This document shows, piece by piece, positions 27,501 through 40,278 of a DNA stretch of 64,000 nucleotides. The position numbers and the translations under genes were made by a program. Source of the DNA: Rotaria sp. Silwood1 (lineage: Eukaryota; Rotifera; Eurotatoria; Philodinida; Philodinidae); NCBI GenBank assembly GCA_905250075.1, contig CAJNOP010000840.1, positions 21,194-85,193 of the forward strand, in the 5' to 3' direction. The notes beneath the pieces were generated by a model. The model was not told where the DNA came from. It saw nothing but the letters and a program-made list of their open reading frames with translations, and did not search any database. Each line of letters begins with the position of its first letter. Within the stretch, counting starts at the first letter, position 1.

Positions 27501-28549
27501 TTCATCCGATAAGGTAGAACATTTACAAACATACCGATCATTGATTTCATTTCTATGAGCGGACGATTGTCTACTGCGCTAGTGATACACACATCGTCGA
27601 AGCTACCACTTCCAAGTTTATAGATAAAGGCAAAAAAACATGCAAAGCCTAATTGAAACATCGAAATGTTGTTCAAAGTGGCACATTGTATTTGAGCATT
27701 GACCAGATCTGCACTTAGATCAAGTGAAATATAATAACCTTTACCAGAACGTGCTTTTGTCGTTTTTGTTACTCCTAGGAGTGTGGAATAGTCTTGATTC
27801 CAATCGTATCCATTCAACAATTTTGACCAGAAGCGTCGTGCTTGATTCATTTTCGAATCTTCAGCCGGATCAACGACTTGAGCATGCTCATATAAAGCAT
27901 AATCGATATATTGTATAATAGGAGTAGGTTGTTCTAGTGAATCGTATGTTTTCATAAAGCTATTAAGAAATGGGCCAACCGAACTGTGGTCAAACGCAAT
28001 ATGATGTATTACGAAGATAATTAGATCTCCTGTATGCAAATATTCTGTATCAAGTTGACCGATTTGTATTAGATGGCATCGGACAACTTTACCACGATCG
28101 ATTTGAGCAAAATGAGTGACAGCTTCTTTCGTAAGTAAGGCATTGACTTCTTCGTGGGAATACGAACGTGTACTGTGAGTTACTTCGAACGAATAATTGT
28201 CATTGTTTGTAATCGGTTGAACTACTTGTTCGATTTGACCAGTTTCTTCGTTCAGACGAACTGCTGTTCGAAGAACATGATGTCGTTCTAATATATTCGT
28301 GATAGTCGACTTAATTCGTTGTATTGATATGAAGCCACGTTTAATGATCGCAGGAAGAATAACATGGTAGACGGCCAGAGAAGTCTGTGGATTGAAATAG
28401 GTCTGCTCATCTAGCCAAATACGCTGCTGAGCAAATGAAGCAATACCTTGTAAACGTCGTGTCGAAGCAATTTTGAACACGGATGATAGATCTCGATTTC
28501 CTTCATCAATCTTCCTGGAAGCAGCCTTCTTTTTAATACTTGCAAACAT
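18502..28549 (-). CDS. Non-ribosomal peptide synthetase, C-C-A-T plus membrane/hexapeptide terminal domain
   Basis: Exons (minus strand): 26965-28549, 23457-24014, 22311-23398, 21956-22255, 21566-21896, 18755-21507, 18502-18705. All junctions are GT..AG with matching phases, giving 2272 codons. The first ATG is at 28549. Domains: condensation C1 (~35-500, HHIAFD near 182), condensation C2 (~529-1000, HHASFD near 677), adenylation A (~1010-1520: FTSGSTGIPKAV, NLYGPAETT, GRKDYQVKLRGQR, NGKIDRKRL), and carrier T (LGGTSLD, phosphopantetheine Ser ~1563). From ~1630 follow several hydrophobic membrane segments alternating with left-handed hexapeptide-like stretches (ILIGSHCLIETRSILYGGV). This matches the bacterial NRPS terminal domain seen in poly-lysine-type synthetases. 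There is no thioesterase. It presumably makes a short peptide or amino-acid polymer, membrane-bound. Bdelloid NRPS genes are known to be horizontally acquired. If the 2.95-kb intron is wrong, the first exon would be a separate C-domain gene. Confidence 0.85.
24015..26964 (-). other. Long intron of the NRPS gene
   Basis: The donor (CAG|GTATGT at 26965/26964) and acceptor (TTTCTAG|GACC at 24015/24014) leave phase 1 on both sides. The protein joins from the end of C1 into GPASYAQTRIW, a normal C-domain start. At about 2.95 kb it is some fifty times longer than the other introns in this gene. No gene, repeat array or transposon end was recognised inside it. The alternative is an intergenic gap between two genes. 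Confidence 0.55.
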
Positions 28550-31500
28550 TGTACTGGTCAGTAGGTGACTGATAATCAATAGTTGATAATAAAAATGATT
28601 TGCAAAGCAAAGTTACACTTATCTGAAAAGGTGCAGTGACAATACACTCAAGTTTCACAAATAACTGACATACATGAAGAGACAAAATTGAATTATGTCG
28701 AAGGTTATTTTTTCTGGCTATTATCGTTTACTCCTTTCTAGATTTTCCAATCATGGCATTCATAATTTCTGTTTTCTAGAGCTAATCACGAAATAGTAAA
28801 TGTAAGTTTATACTCAGTGCCACAGCTGGGTAAGATATATCGGGCCATTCAGTTTTCGAAAATCTTCTATATTGATTGTATGCTTCGAAAAAAGCTCTAT
28901 CAGCATAATTCTTACAAGACCAAGATATTTCAACAGATAGATTGGTTCTACTCGCGAACAAAAGTTCTTCTACCGCTAATCGTATCAGCCGCGAAGCTCA
29001 CACATACTAACTTGTCAAAATGACTGTCAGGATTGGTGATACTAAAAAAGATCCCTTATGAATTTTTTCTATCTATCACGGTCTGAGAAATCGGAGGGGC
29101 ATGGTTCACTTCTCTCGTTGTATACCAAAACGCTTCTTTGCAATCATCATTCACGATATCAAAGAGTATGCACTAACGAACAATTTCATGAACCAATGCT
29201 ACCTGTTCAACGCTCAGTTATATAACTGGCATTATCACAGGATTTTCACATGTCAGTGGCTATCTGCATAAAAGAAACTGTACAGTTGAGATTGAGATGA
29301 AAGAAAATGAGCCCTAGTATGAAAAAGAACAATACCTGCAAAAGTGGACAGAGAATACGTTATTATCAAATGAATCATAGCTAATAGAAAAGTGACCGAA
29401 GGTCCTCACATTGATTCACTCGAAAAATATTTGTGAAAACCATTTTTTGTAACCTCATCACCTCTAATGAGCCATTTGATAGAAACGCTGAAAGGAACAA
29501 CCATTTCTCATGGTAGGTTACATAATATTCAATTGTCAATACAGAATGAATTTTCAAAGAGGAAATTATGTCTGAAGTATGTATGCAAGCTTTACATCAA
29601 ACTCATCACCCTTTCTCCATAGGCCTTTTTTCAATTAGGTCAACAAATACATTATAACCTATATATAAAACGTATCGTCATCAGCACTCAATTATATGTG
29701 ATGGCCTGATATTCAATCCTTCTCGTTTCAGTAATCATCTCAATAATGATGCATACTGTTATTTGTGTCCATAGTTCCCATTATTTGTGGAGATTCTTAA
29801 GATAAAATCCATTCAAAAGTTCATGAACATTCTATTTTCTTCTACATCACCAACACCGCAACATGAAACGAAGCCAGCATGAATACAAATTTTATCTATA
29901 TCTATCGTACACGAACAATGTAATAAAATATAGGTAACATTTAAAAATCTGATAAAACATCGCTTTCGAGAAACCTTGTATGATAAAGTAGTTAGCCTGA
30001 TAAAACGTTTCACAAATTATTCTAATCGAATTTAGCATAGAGAACAGGTTAGAATTATCTATTGATAAATTTACTTAATCATTATCCTCTTGCTGCTATA
30101 ACTCCAGAAGAACTATTCAGACTCAGGTCGACAACTGAATTCGACAAACTTATCTATTGTTTTTTTATTTGGAGAGCTTTTCTCGATCATCATGTACCAT
30201 CTAATGGAATTCGCTTTAAAAATACTGCAGCATAACTGAGAAAGTTGACTATTCGTAAGTACCAAAATCTTACGAAGAATTGGTTCGTAGTTATCAATGT
30301 TGACTATCATACTTTGTTCACAAGAAAAAACAGCTGATACTCAATGTCAGCGTCAAAGAGTGGCTCGAACGATTTGCATTTTATTGACGAGTCTTCCTCA
30401 TCTAAAACACATCTCTACGTCTCATCAGTTCTTTTTTCCAACAGTTGTATTTGTACTGCATCACATTCATAACCTTCAACGAAATCATTTCCGACGAAAT
30501 ATATACTTTGATGCACTTTGTTCAATGGTGACCTTGAATATCACATGTTTTTTCCTTGTGAACGAAATATGATAGTTTTTCAAATCGAACTCAATTAGTT
30601 TGCACATGATAATCGAGCAAAGCTTTTCGAAGAAAAGAACCGATAGGTGTATCGAATTCAGATATCAACTTGAGCAACAAGAGAATAATCATTAAGTAAA
30701 TTCAACAATGGCTATTTCTAATCTGTTTTCTATGCTGAATTCGACTAGAATACTTTGCGAAAGTTTTTCTTGGGTTAAATGCTTTATCATACAAGATTTT
30801 CCGAAAGCAGTGTTTAATCAAGTTTTTAAATGGGAATTATATTTTATGATTTTGCAACTAGAACCCGGTCCAAAAAAAACTTTAAAGGTGATACGAAGTA
30901 TTAGCATTGCGCGTTCTATGGAATCATATATAATTTAGCCTGAATAAAACCGAACTTGCTGCTATACTTTGGCAACATCAGAACATAGTATGATGTTCTT
31001 TTTAATTAATTAACCACAATAGATTTTATTGAAAAGTCCTGCTCTTTGTCAATCTATCTGTATAAGACAAAGCGACAGGTCAACTGATGCAATGAAATCA
31101 ACGCACTCTTCACGTTCAATTCAGAGTTTTCCTGTTTCAAAAAATATCCTAACTTGTGAGTCAATGCGCTCATTGTGACTATCGTTTAAAAAGATGAAGT
31201 CGATAGTAACATACAGTAACTACAAGTCACTCTATTCGGCCTCTAGAAAGCGATGAATTCTTCAAACAATTTTATTCTCTCTCAATCATCAATCAAACCT
31301 GAACACATCCAGTTGTTCTTCTATCCGAATCCAATTATGTTAATCTTAACCTCTTGAGAAAAGTGACCCGGTGGAAAATTCATGAAGTTTTTTCAAGAAA
31401 ATTTGCATACTTGTAAGTATGAAAACATGAAAGAAAACAAACAAGTAATAGATGTCTCTAATAGCCATCGGAAATATCAAATCACTACTTCCGTGATAAA

Positions 31501-31640
31501 CAAAAATCTCAACATAAAGTACATAATCTATAGAAAAGAGTTTATTCCACAACTAATATAAATAACAAAACTATCTTCTATATAATTAAGTATCTTTAAT
31601 TTTTTAATTATACGCAACCGTAAAAAGGAGACAACCAGAC
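28550..31640. other. Gene-poor region upstream of the NRPS gene
   Basis: No convincing exon, domain or RNA gene is seen on either strand. The first part must hold the NRPS promoter, but no clear TATA box or operator stands out. Confidence 0.5.
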
Positions 31641-31649
31641 AACATACTA

Positions 31650-34520
31650 TACGGAAAAAAAATATTTTCAGTGGATATCAACAAGAAAAAAACGAATCGC
31701 CTATGACAAATACACAGAAAAGAACTTATGCCCTACTTTCATGATAACAAAATAACAGATACACCATACTACGAATGAAAGTATATTTTTCTTCTACATT
31801 TAACGGACACTGGAGGTAATAATGTCTTACCGATCGACAGAAAGCAGCTTGTGTTTTCTTCTACCTGTGAAAAGTCATAGGTAGACCGAAAACAACCAAC
31901 AAAGCTCTTTCCAGTTCTAAGTTCACCGAATGCCAGCGAAAGTTACCTGATACAGTTCTACCGCAACGTTCTTTCCATATTTTCTGCCGCTGAAAATTAT
32001 AAGCAGATACCACAGCTAAGTAAATGAGTTTTCTTTTATACATAATATGAAGACAAACATCATTTAATGGAGACAATTTGTATGATTTTGTCTTCTCTTT
32101 TCTTCAATCTATGGTGAAACTAAAGCATAACGACACAACAGAGGAACTAATTTTCTTTTGTACATTTATCGTCTGTTAACAATATTTCACCGTAACTCTT
32201 CAATGCTTACGTTCTTCTCCTTTCATCTGTCGATGAAAACTTACAAGCACGAAAACACAGTACTGAAAATTATCTTTTCTACAAATATCAGAGACCAACA
32301 GCATTTATCAGTGACGGTTTCACCGAAAAATTCTTGTATTCTTCTCTGTTCGCGAAGAGACACACGGTGACCAAATGGTAAAGCAAGTCATTTTTTTTCT
32401 ATAGATAACGAACACTAAAGGTAGTTACCAATTCCTGTTCCATCGACCGGCTCTTGTCTTTTTCTCAGTCTATCAATAGATGCATGTTTCGATAGAGTGA
32501 AGAAAATTATTTTGCTATCAACTAGAAAGGACACTGAACGCAGCTACCTGTGCAACGATTTCATTGCTAAGTTTTTATCTTTTCTATGATCTTTGAAAAC
32601 ATGCATGCTGACACGAGAATGAAGCAACCTATTTTGTTTTCTAACTATTAAGGACACTTAAATCGGTCACCTATAATATTTTGACCGAAATGTTCTCCTC
32701 TTTATTTTTCTTTCAAAAATCATAACTAAAGGTTAGAATGAACTAAATTATTTTTTCTTCTATCTCTCACGGATATAAAGTCCAGTTATTTGTGACCGAT
32801 TAGTAAGATGATTCTGTTAGTTTCTGCTATGTGGTATGAGACCTATGCGGAGCAAAGGGTCAAGTAAAACAAATTTTCTTCTATCTTTAACATACACTGA
32901 AAGCACTTACTGTGGCGTTGTGATCGCAGAGTTTTTGTCTTTTCTTCTTCTCATGAGGAGATACATACAGAAAATAGACTGAAGTGAACGAGTTTTTCTT
33001 CCACATATAAAGGACATTAAAGACAGTTATCTGTGACGGTCTGATAGAAAAGTTTTTTAGTTTTTCTCTCGTTGCCAAATGACTATTGAGCGACGGAGTG
33101 AAATACGTAAATGTTTCTTTCATCTACTTATCACATATACTAAAAGCAGTTACCTGTGATAGTGTGATCATACAGTTCTTCTTTTCATGAAGACTGTGAA
33201 GATATACATGTTGATGAGAGAGTGTGCGATTATTTTTCTGTTACGTATAAAAGATCCTGAAAGCAGTCACTCGTGATTATGTGATCGAAAGTTCTCTATT
33301 ATTCTCTATGACAAAACATACAAGCACAGAAGAGTGTAGAGTACATTTTTTTCCCGCTATCTGTAACGGGCACTAAAAGCAGTTACTGGTGACAGTGTGA
33401 ACTAAAGTTTCTTTTCTTGCCTAGTATGTATGAAGAAATGTATGCAGAGGAGACGGTGAAATGAATTGTTTTTTCGTTTAACTATCACATACACTAAAAG
33501 GAGTTACCTGTGACGTTCTAATAGTAAGACGTTTTCTCTTCCATGCAGCTTGTGCATAGTTGCATGCATACGAGCAAATGTGAAGTAAATTATTTTGCTT
33601 CTACATATAAAGGATTTTAGAAGCAGTCATCTGTGACCGCTCGATCGAAGGTTCTTGTCTTTTTTCTCTATGCCAAAACATACATGCGCGGGCAGGAGTG
33701 AACTAAATTATTTTCTCCTCGACTTGTAATGAGCACTAAAAATGTTGTCCTTAACAGTGTGATCAAAATTTTCTTCTCTTGTATAATGTCCATGAAGAGA
33801 TGAATGCAGAAGAGAGAGTGAAATCAATTATTTTCTTTTACGCGTAACGGACGCTAATAGCAGTTACTTGTAGCTATGTAATCACAAGGCTCCTTTATTT
33901 TCTGGCGTAGGTGAAGTAATGCACGCAAAAGAGAGAGAGAGAAAGAGTGCAGTAAATTATTTTTCTGCTACCTATAACGGACACTAAAAGCAGTTACCTG
34001 TGACGATGTGATCGTAAGGCTCTTCTTTTTTTGCTCTATGAGAAACGATACGTACAGAAGAGACGGTGAAGTCAATTTCTTTTTTCTAACTGTAAACAAC
34101 ACTAAAAGCAGTTACTTCTGATAGTTTGATAGTAAGGTTCTTCTCTTTTTTGCTGTGTTCGAAGAGATGCATGCAGAAGAGAGAGTCAAGTGAACTTTTT
34201 TTTCTCTCTGTAATGAACACTAAAAGGAAAGCTCTGTTACTGTTCCATCGAATGATTCTTCCCTTTTTTTTCTGCTGTGAGAATACATAGATGCACAAGA
34301 GACAATGACATAGATTGTTTTTTCGTCTAACTATAACGAACAGTAAAAGAAGTTACCAATGACGATTATGATCTTCTCTTTTCAACTATTTGAACAGATG
34401 CATGCAAAAGAGAAAATTGAGTAAAGTATTTTTTTCTTCTACGTGCAACGGAGACTAAAAGCAGCTATCCATGAAGGTGTAATGTTAATTTTGTTCTGCT
34501 ATCTGCTGTATGAGAAGAGA
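31650..34520. repeat. Degenerate satellite array, ~120-bp unit, about 24 copies
   Basis: A repeated block recurs every 112-130 bp (mostly 119-122). The best-conserved core is ACACTAAAAGCAGTTACCTGTGA, then GTGATC, a TTCTT-rich stretch, GAAGAGATGCATGCA, and AGAGAGAGTGAAGTAAATTATTTT. Core starts are visible near 33367, 33486, 33608, 33727, 33844, 33974, 34093, 34212, 34334 and 34446, and more weakly back to about 31800. Copies are diverged, with the left end the most eroded. Reading frames inside it are incidental. Confidence 0.8.
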
Positions 34521-34533
34521 TGCATGCAAAAAT

Positions 34534-34601
34534 GAGGGTATGAGTGTGAGTGTGAGTGTTCTCGAAATCCGTGCGTACACTCATATCCACATCAACACCT
34601 C
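34534..34601. repeat. Inverted TGTGNG hairpin at the satellite edge
   Basis: A G-rich arm (GAGGGTATGAGTGTGAGTG) is followed by a C-rich arm (ACACTCATATCCACATCAAC). It directly abuts the right end of the ~120-bp satellite array. Confidence 0.65.
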
Positions 34602-34960
34602 ATATTTATATGCTTTTCGCAATATATATGTTACTCTTGTGAATAGTATCAATTGTTTGAGCGGTAATTCTTCATTTTCAACAATTATTTTTAGTATTCG
34701 TATGTTGTTTTATTGTACTGTTCTTAACTGTGTGCTAATAAAGTGGTCGATGGTCTTCTCTTTATTTTGAAGTTTAGCACATTAGTATTCATTGCATACT
34801 TTTTGCATGATTTCACCAGAAACTATTGATGAGAGAAGTTGTAAAATGATCGCAAATATAGCACCATTGTTCAGTGATTTTAGCTTTTGATTTCGAGATA
34901 AATTCAACTTGGCAGATAATGATGAAGTTGAAGCTCTACTTAATGATCATGGAGCATTTG

Positions 34961-36634
34961 TTACCCATGGTATAAATTTCTGCGAAAAAAACGCGTTCTG
35001 AAAACGCATTTTTCCATAGCTGCAAAACGCGTTAATGCTGACCGGTTTGACGCGTTTCACATCTGCTAAAACAAACGTTGTGTAACGATTGTTTTTGTGA
35101 AAGATTTTGCAGCGTTTCTCAAACTGTGGTATCATATATTCTAGATGGAAAAAAAACTGAAAACCGTCAATGACTTCATAGATCTTGAATTGCAGGTACA
35201 ATTTATATACTCGTTTACATTTTTTCATAGACCTTCAGAACTATAACTTACATGAATTTTGATGCAGTCAAGACATGGATTCGAACACGAGAACATAGGA
35301 GTATAAGACACATATACAAACCGTTCAACTAAAATAATCTGATGATATAAATGTTTATTCTACTGTCATTTAGAGTCTTGCGTAAACTTACTAAATTAGA
35401 TTTTCAGTTTCCATTCTACTGAATTGAAAATTATTATTTCTTTGGTGCCCATGTCCAATAAATGTGGTCTTTTCTTGATACATTTTTTATTTAAACTCTT
35501 TCAGATTTAAATTTAGATACTCAATAGAACCGAATTTAATCGATTTAAATTATATTTAATATTTAAAAAATTAAATTTCTTATATATAAGTTTTAAAAAA
35601 TTTAAAATTTAATCTTTTATTTATTTTCTTGATTTAATAGATTTTTGTAAATGTAAATCTGCCATCGTTTTCTTCAATTACATCAATAAATGAAGGGAGT
35701 TTTCTTTTGTACTCGAATCTCTTTTATTAAAAAGTCACTCTTACTTCAACAATGTACAAACTAAAATCATGTTTACTAGTATTGTACACAGTATCATTAT
35801 TCATTATCAATTCGTTCGAGTATGAACTCATACTAATAATTATTCAAATTATAGATAAAGTGATAATTATTTTGTTCACAAATAACCAAAGAGAGTTGCC
35901 ATACTAATTATATTAGTATCAATCTTTACTAAATCTTTTCGAAATGCTCAATATTTAAAACGATTCTTAAGTAAACCTTACGAAACATGTTTTCTTTCAA
36001 TAAAAACGTGGTGAAATGAGTTTTTAAGTAAGCATAATATATTTTTGTTACACTTTGATGTTTTATATTAGTCTAACTTCGAAATAAGTCTAGATAACAG
36101 CCTAGCAGACTAAAAATTTAGAAGACTTTGATTTTAGTCTTGCCTTCATAAAATCCTTGGTCATGATTTTCACGTAAACATAGTGCAAGGAGCAAAACTT
36201 TAAGTGCTATTTCATATCATTTCCAAAGTAATTTTAAAGAATTTACTTTGGTTAACTCATGCATTGTGTTAGTGGATTTCTGCAAGATTCTGTATGCAGA
36301 ACGGATATCTTTTGAATCATTCCAAGCAAAAACAATCCAACATACATTTGAAAAAGGAACGCGTTCCACCTTTCCCTCAATTTGCACCTGTGAAACGCGT
36401 CGCCTGTCGACCGAAGTGCGTTCGACAACATTTGAATTCGGAAACGCCTCGAAACGCAATCTTGAAAAAAGCGTTTCGGATCGTTTCTAAAAACGACGGT
36501 GGCAAAACGCATTTTATGTAAGTAAGAATGCTGCGAAACGCGTCCTGTATTGAAAAAACGTTGCGAAACGCATGCTACAATCTCGGAAACGCGTTACGCA
36601 GTCCGTTTCCTTCAATATTTTACTCCATGGGTAA
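34961..36634. mobile_element. Putative foldback element with TTACCCATGG ends and AAACGCGTT subterminal repeats
   Basis: TTACCCATGG (34961-34970) and its inverse CCATGGGTAA (36625-36634) bound a 1674-bp segment. Both ends carry many copies of AAACGCGTT-like words: left arm about 34985-35120, right arm about 36355-36610. These stand out as GC-rich in AT-rich DNA. The centre (about 35130-36350) is ordinary AT-rich sequence without a transposase. The termini resemble those of the 6078-6359 element (TACCCA.G). It may instead be two separate small elements. Confidence 0.5.
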
Positions 36635-39600
36635 ATAATTATGTCACAATTACTCAATTGAAGATGATAGTTGTGGACTTACAATGTGGTTTTGACGAAA
36701 AACGTATTCTAACAACAATCATTTTTATTTATTGTTGATTTGTTCGGTCACTTTCTTGTAGAAACATTATTAATTAGTCTTGTCATTTAATATAGTTTAT
36801 AGTTATATAAAATATACTCTTTTGTACCGAAGGTTTTGTATTAAACGAATTTCGGAGCCGAGATTGTCTCTCCCCGCCAAAACCTGAAAAAAATTTGATG
36901 TTCTGTAAAAATTTTAATTCTTTTCACTTTTGAAAAGAATTAGCAACTCTGCTCATGTTCGAGTCATGTTGTCAAGAAAACTAATTTGTGTTCTCCTATA
37001 AAAAGAAATAACTTCAGAAATAATTGATTTCAAATTGCATCTATTGAAGTAATTAGTTTTTGTGTAGTAGATTGCGTCGTATTCCGATGCACGACTTTTT
37101 TTTTTTTCACTTTTAGATCAAATTGTCAAAAAAAATGGCAATCTTTGTTTTTTAATAAGAACAATCTAGTTCATACAAAACCCTTTGTCAACCCGACTGG
37201 GGTAAAGTCATTATAATTCGATGAAAATATATATCATATACATTTGCTCTTTGCTTTAGTGATGAGAGATTTCAGAGATGTTGAGAGATGTGTGATGCTA
37301 TACATAGTTTTCCTATACATTGCTAGTGGATATACCTAAAAACCTATGAGAAGATCTTCGAGACTATTATCAATAGAAAAATAAAGTTTAGTTGCTATAC
37401 ATGAAGGTGTGGATGTGAAGTGTGACAGGTGTGGGTGTGAATGTAGATCGATTCGTTATTCATTCACGCACCCACACGCAACACATCATTTGTCACAATG
37501 TAATCAGAAATATTTACGAGTGTTTATGTGTAGCCTAACTATTCAACATCGTTATTCAGAACTGTATGTGCATAGAAATCGGTTTATATAATTAGAAAAA
37601 ATAGATCATCGCAAAATCAAGAATGAAACAAGCTTTAGTCTTTTGAATGTTACGTCTACACACAATGCATATTCGTAAGACTAGAGCCAACATTTTTGGC
37701 GGGAATTATATTTTCTATCGGATGGTTCCAGTGGCAAGTTTTAAAACCACTGTTTAGTATCTGAAAGACCCAGAAGAAACACCCAGCACTCAATAATGAT
37801 CCATTTGTTTTAAGAGAATAGTGAAAAAAAAAACAAAATTATTCTTTTAAAAACTAATTCTAACTTTGCGTGTGCATTAAAAAAACCTAGCATGTACCTG
37901 TTTTTTTTTGCTAGACAGCGTTCATTTACACTTATTCATGCTGTAATGTATCCATCAATGACTTCTTCTGCATCGACATCAGAACATGATTTCAAAATTA
38001 TTTCAATGAACATGTGAAGTAACATTTTAAACTAATCAAGTGTTAAATTCTAAGAAAAGGTAGCTATTATTCGGTCATAGGGAATTCATTGTCTAAAACA
38101 TCCTTCACTTTATTTTGGGTTGAAAAATAACTTAAGTGTCATATATTTATAGTTTGCATATCATTTATGGAACATGTTAAATTCAAAGACAAATAAAAAT
38201 TGATAAAAAGTAATTGTCAAAAAGCACAAGTTTAAATAACCTTTCTTCTTTTTCTTTTGATCGGACCATATTAATACAGTCTTAATCTCAATAGAGAACA
38301 CTTACGAACTCTAAAACTTCCTAGATTTAATCAGACTATAATTAATATTGAAGAAAACTTAATACATGCATTCTTTATTCTTATCGTTTTGCATTTATTT
38401 AATTTTTAAGTCTTTTAAAATGTTTCTTTAATTTTGTCTAAAAAACAGTAATCCGAAATAGGCAGCTTGAAGTATAATGAAAAAATTATGTTGGCGTAAA
38501 AGCTCTGTTGTGCAATTCGACCCGTGAAAATCTTTTGAATCGCAAGATGTCGAGATGTGAAAATACTTTTGTCGATTTACTTCCATGAGCTAAATATTTG
38601 TACAAAATATCAGACATAAACTGTTTCTCTATCGACACTTATCAAATAAGCAGTAAAAAAAGAGAATAATTTAAAAAAAAACTCTATGTTTTTAATCTCT
38701 ATAGTGACATCTTGCTTACTAATTACCTTGAATTTTCTTGTTCCATTCTTGTTTTGATGTGAACATTCTTTTTCTTCAGGTGTTTCTCTTTGTTTTTTTA
38801 AGAGAGGCCGAGACATTTTGTCAACATCACGTGAAAATGACACCTGATATGAAGCGAGTAGAGATGTTGGAAATGGATTCCGCGAATAAAAACAAATCAA
38901 ACGAAAGAATGCATTTCGTTCGTATTCTTATCAGAGTGCCACATTTTTTTTACACATTTTTCTGAAATCATCATTCTTTCTCACAGAATAGAAAAAAATT
39001 TGTGTATAAATACATTCACGATGAAGCTGCATATAATAAACTGATTGTGATGCTCCTTTGACTTCTTGTTGATGTGAGGATTTTGGAACGAGACAAATCA
39101 GGTTTAGTATTAATAATTTTTTCATGCAAGTGTGAGTTATAGAGATGTTTACATTTGAAAAAATTAATTATTTAAAAAGTCACAGTAATAACCTACATTT
39201 TCTTATTCAAATGCTTTTTATTTCAGAGCGTAAAAACATACTGTTGTGTACCACATGTAGAATGTATTACGAAAACAAATATTTTATTTCAAAAAGTATA
39301 TTTTAATAAAAAAAAAAAAAAACTTTTTGAGTTACAATTAATCTACGTTGTAAAGACATCTAAACATATTTATAATACATTGTATCTATTCTTATCTAAT
39401 TTTATGCATTAAAAAAAAAAGTGTTTTTAAAAAAACAGTCTTCTATTATGAATTGTTTTCTTTTTTATAACAGTCAATTTGTTTACCAAACTATAAATCA
39501 ATGAATATTTCGAGGCATCGATTTGAAAATTGTTTTTTCCAATCATTGATCTCATCACCTATAGAACAAGGATATTTCAAGAACCTATCTCGAAGTTCTA

Positions 39601-40278
39601 TACCCTCGAATGATATACCTTTCATAGATTTTGATAGACCAAATTATCAGAGTTTGGATTATTCAATAACCTTTGAATGATTTGAATTCTATCGAGCAAC
39701 TGAAAGTATGTTATTGATATGAGTGCATTCTTCAAGTTGTCAGAATATCAATGGGTTTGGCATGATTAGAATGAGTATAGGATGAGACAATACATTCCAA
39801 GTTTTGATACTTGAACGGAATGAAAAATATATATATAATTTCAAGATTCAACCATTCATTGTATCCATTGTTAGTTTTGTAAAGCCTTTCTGCGTTATAC
39901 GATCTATATTTATCTATAGAGCAGATAATAATTTATTCTTTAAATTGGGCAATCTTTTATTTAGCATATGAATTTCAATAGTTTGAAGATGACTTAAGCA
40001 GATCATTACTTTGATATGTTCGAAACAGACTGTTTTTCTATTATCTAAATTTAAAGTTGATATCAGAAGTAAAGATTTTTTATACATAGCATGTACATCG
40101 TTATCTATTATTTTTCTATTTCACTCTAGTACTAACTAAATAGAACTCGCGCTCTCAAAAATTCATTATTTTTCGCCTAGATAATACATTGTATTTGCAA
40201 ATCTTTTATTTCAGTACATCAACAATTTATCATTTAAGTAACATTGTGAAAAAAATAAAAACAAAAACAAAAAATTGA
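36635..40278. other. Gene-poor region
   Basis: No gene could be recognised. It contains one TGTGGG-like hairpin (37404-37482) and long A or T runs (for example near 39310 and 39415). The last part must carry the promoter of the RBR ligase gene. Confidence 0.5.
37404..37482. repeat. Inverted TGTGGG-like hairpin
   Basis: A G-rich arm (GAAGGTGTGGATGTGAAGTG and GGTGTGGGTGTGAATG) and a C-rich arm (CATTCACGCACCCACACGC), separated by about 20 bp. Confidence 0.7.

Noticed and set aside
36217-36521. Overlapping open frames on both strands
   Set aside because: They arise from the AAACGCGTT repeats, which lack stop codons in several frames at once.
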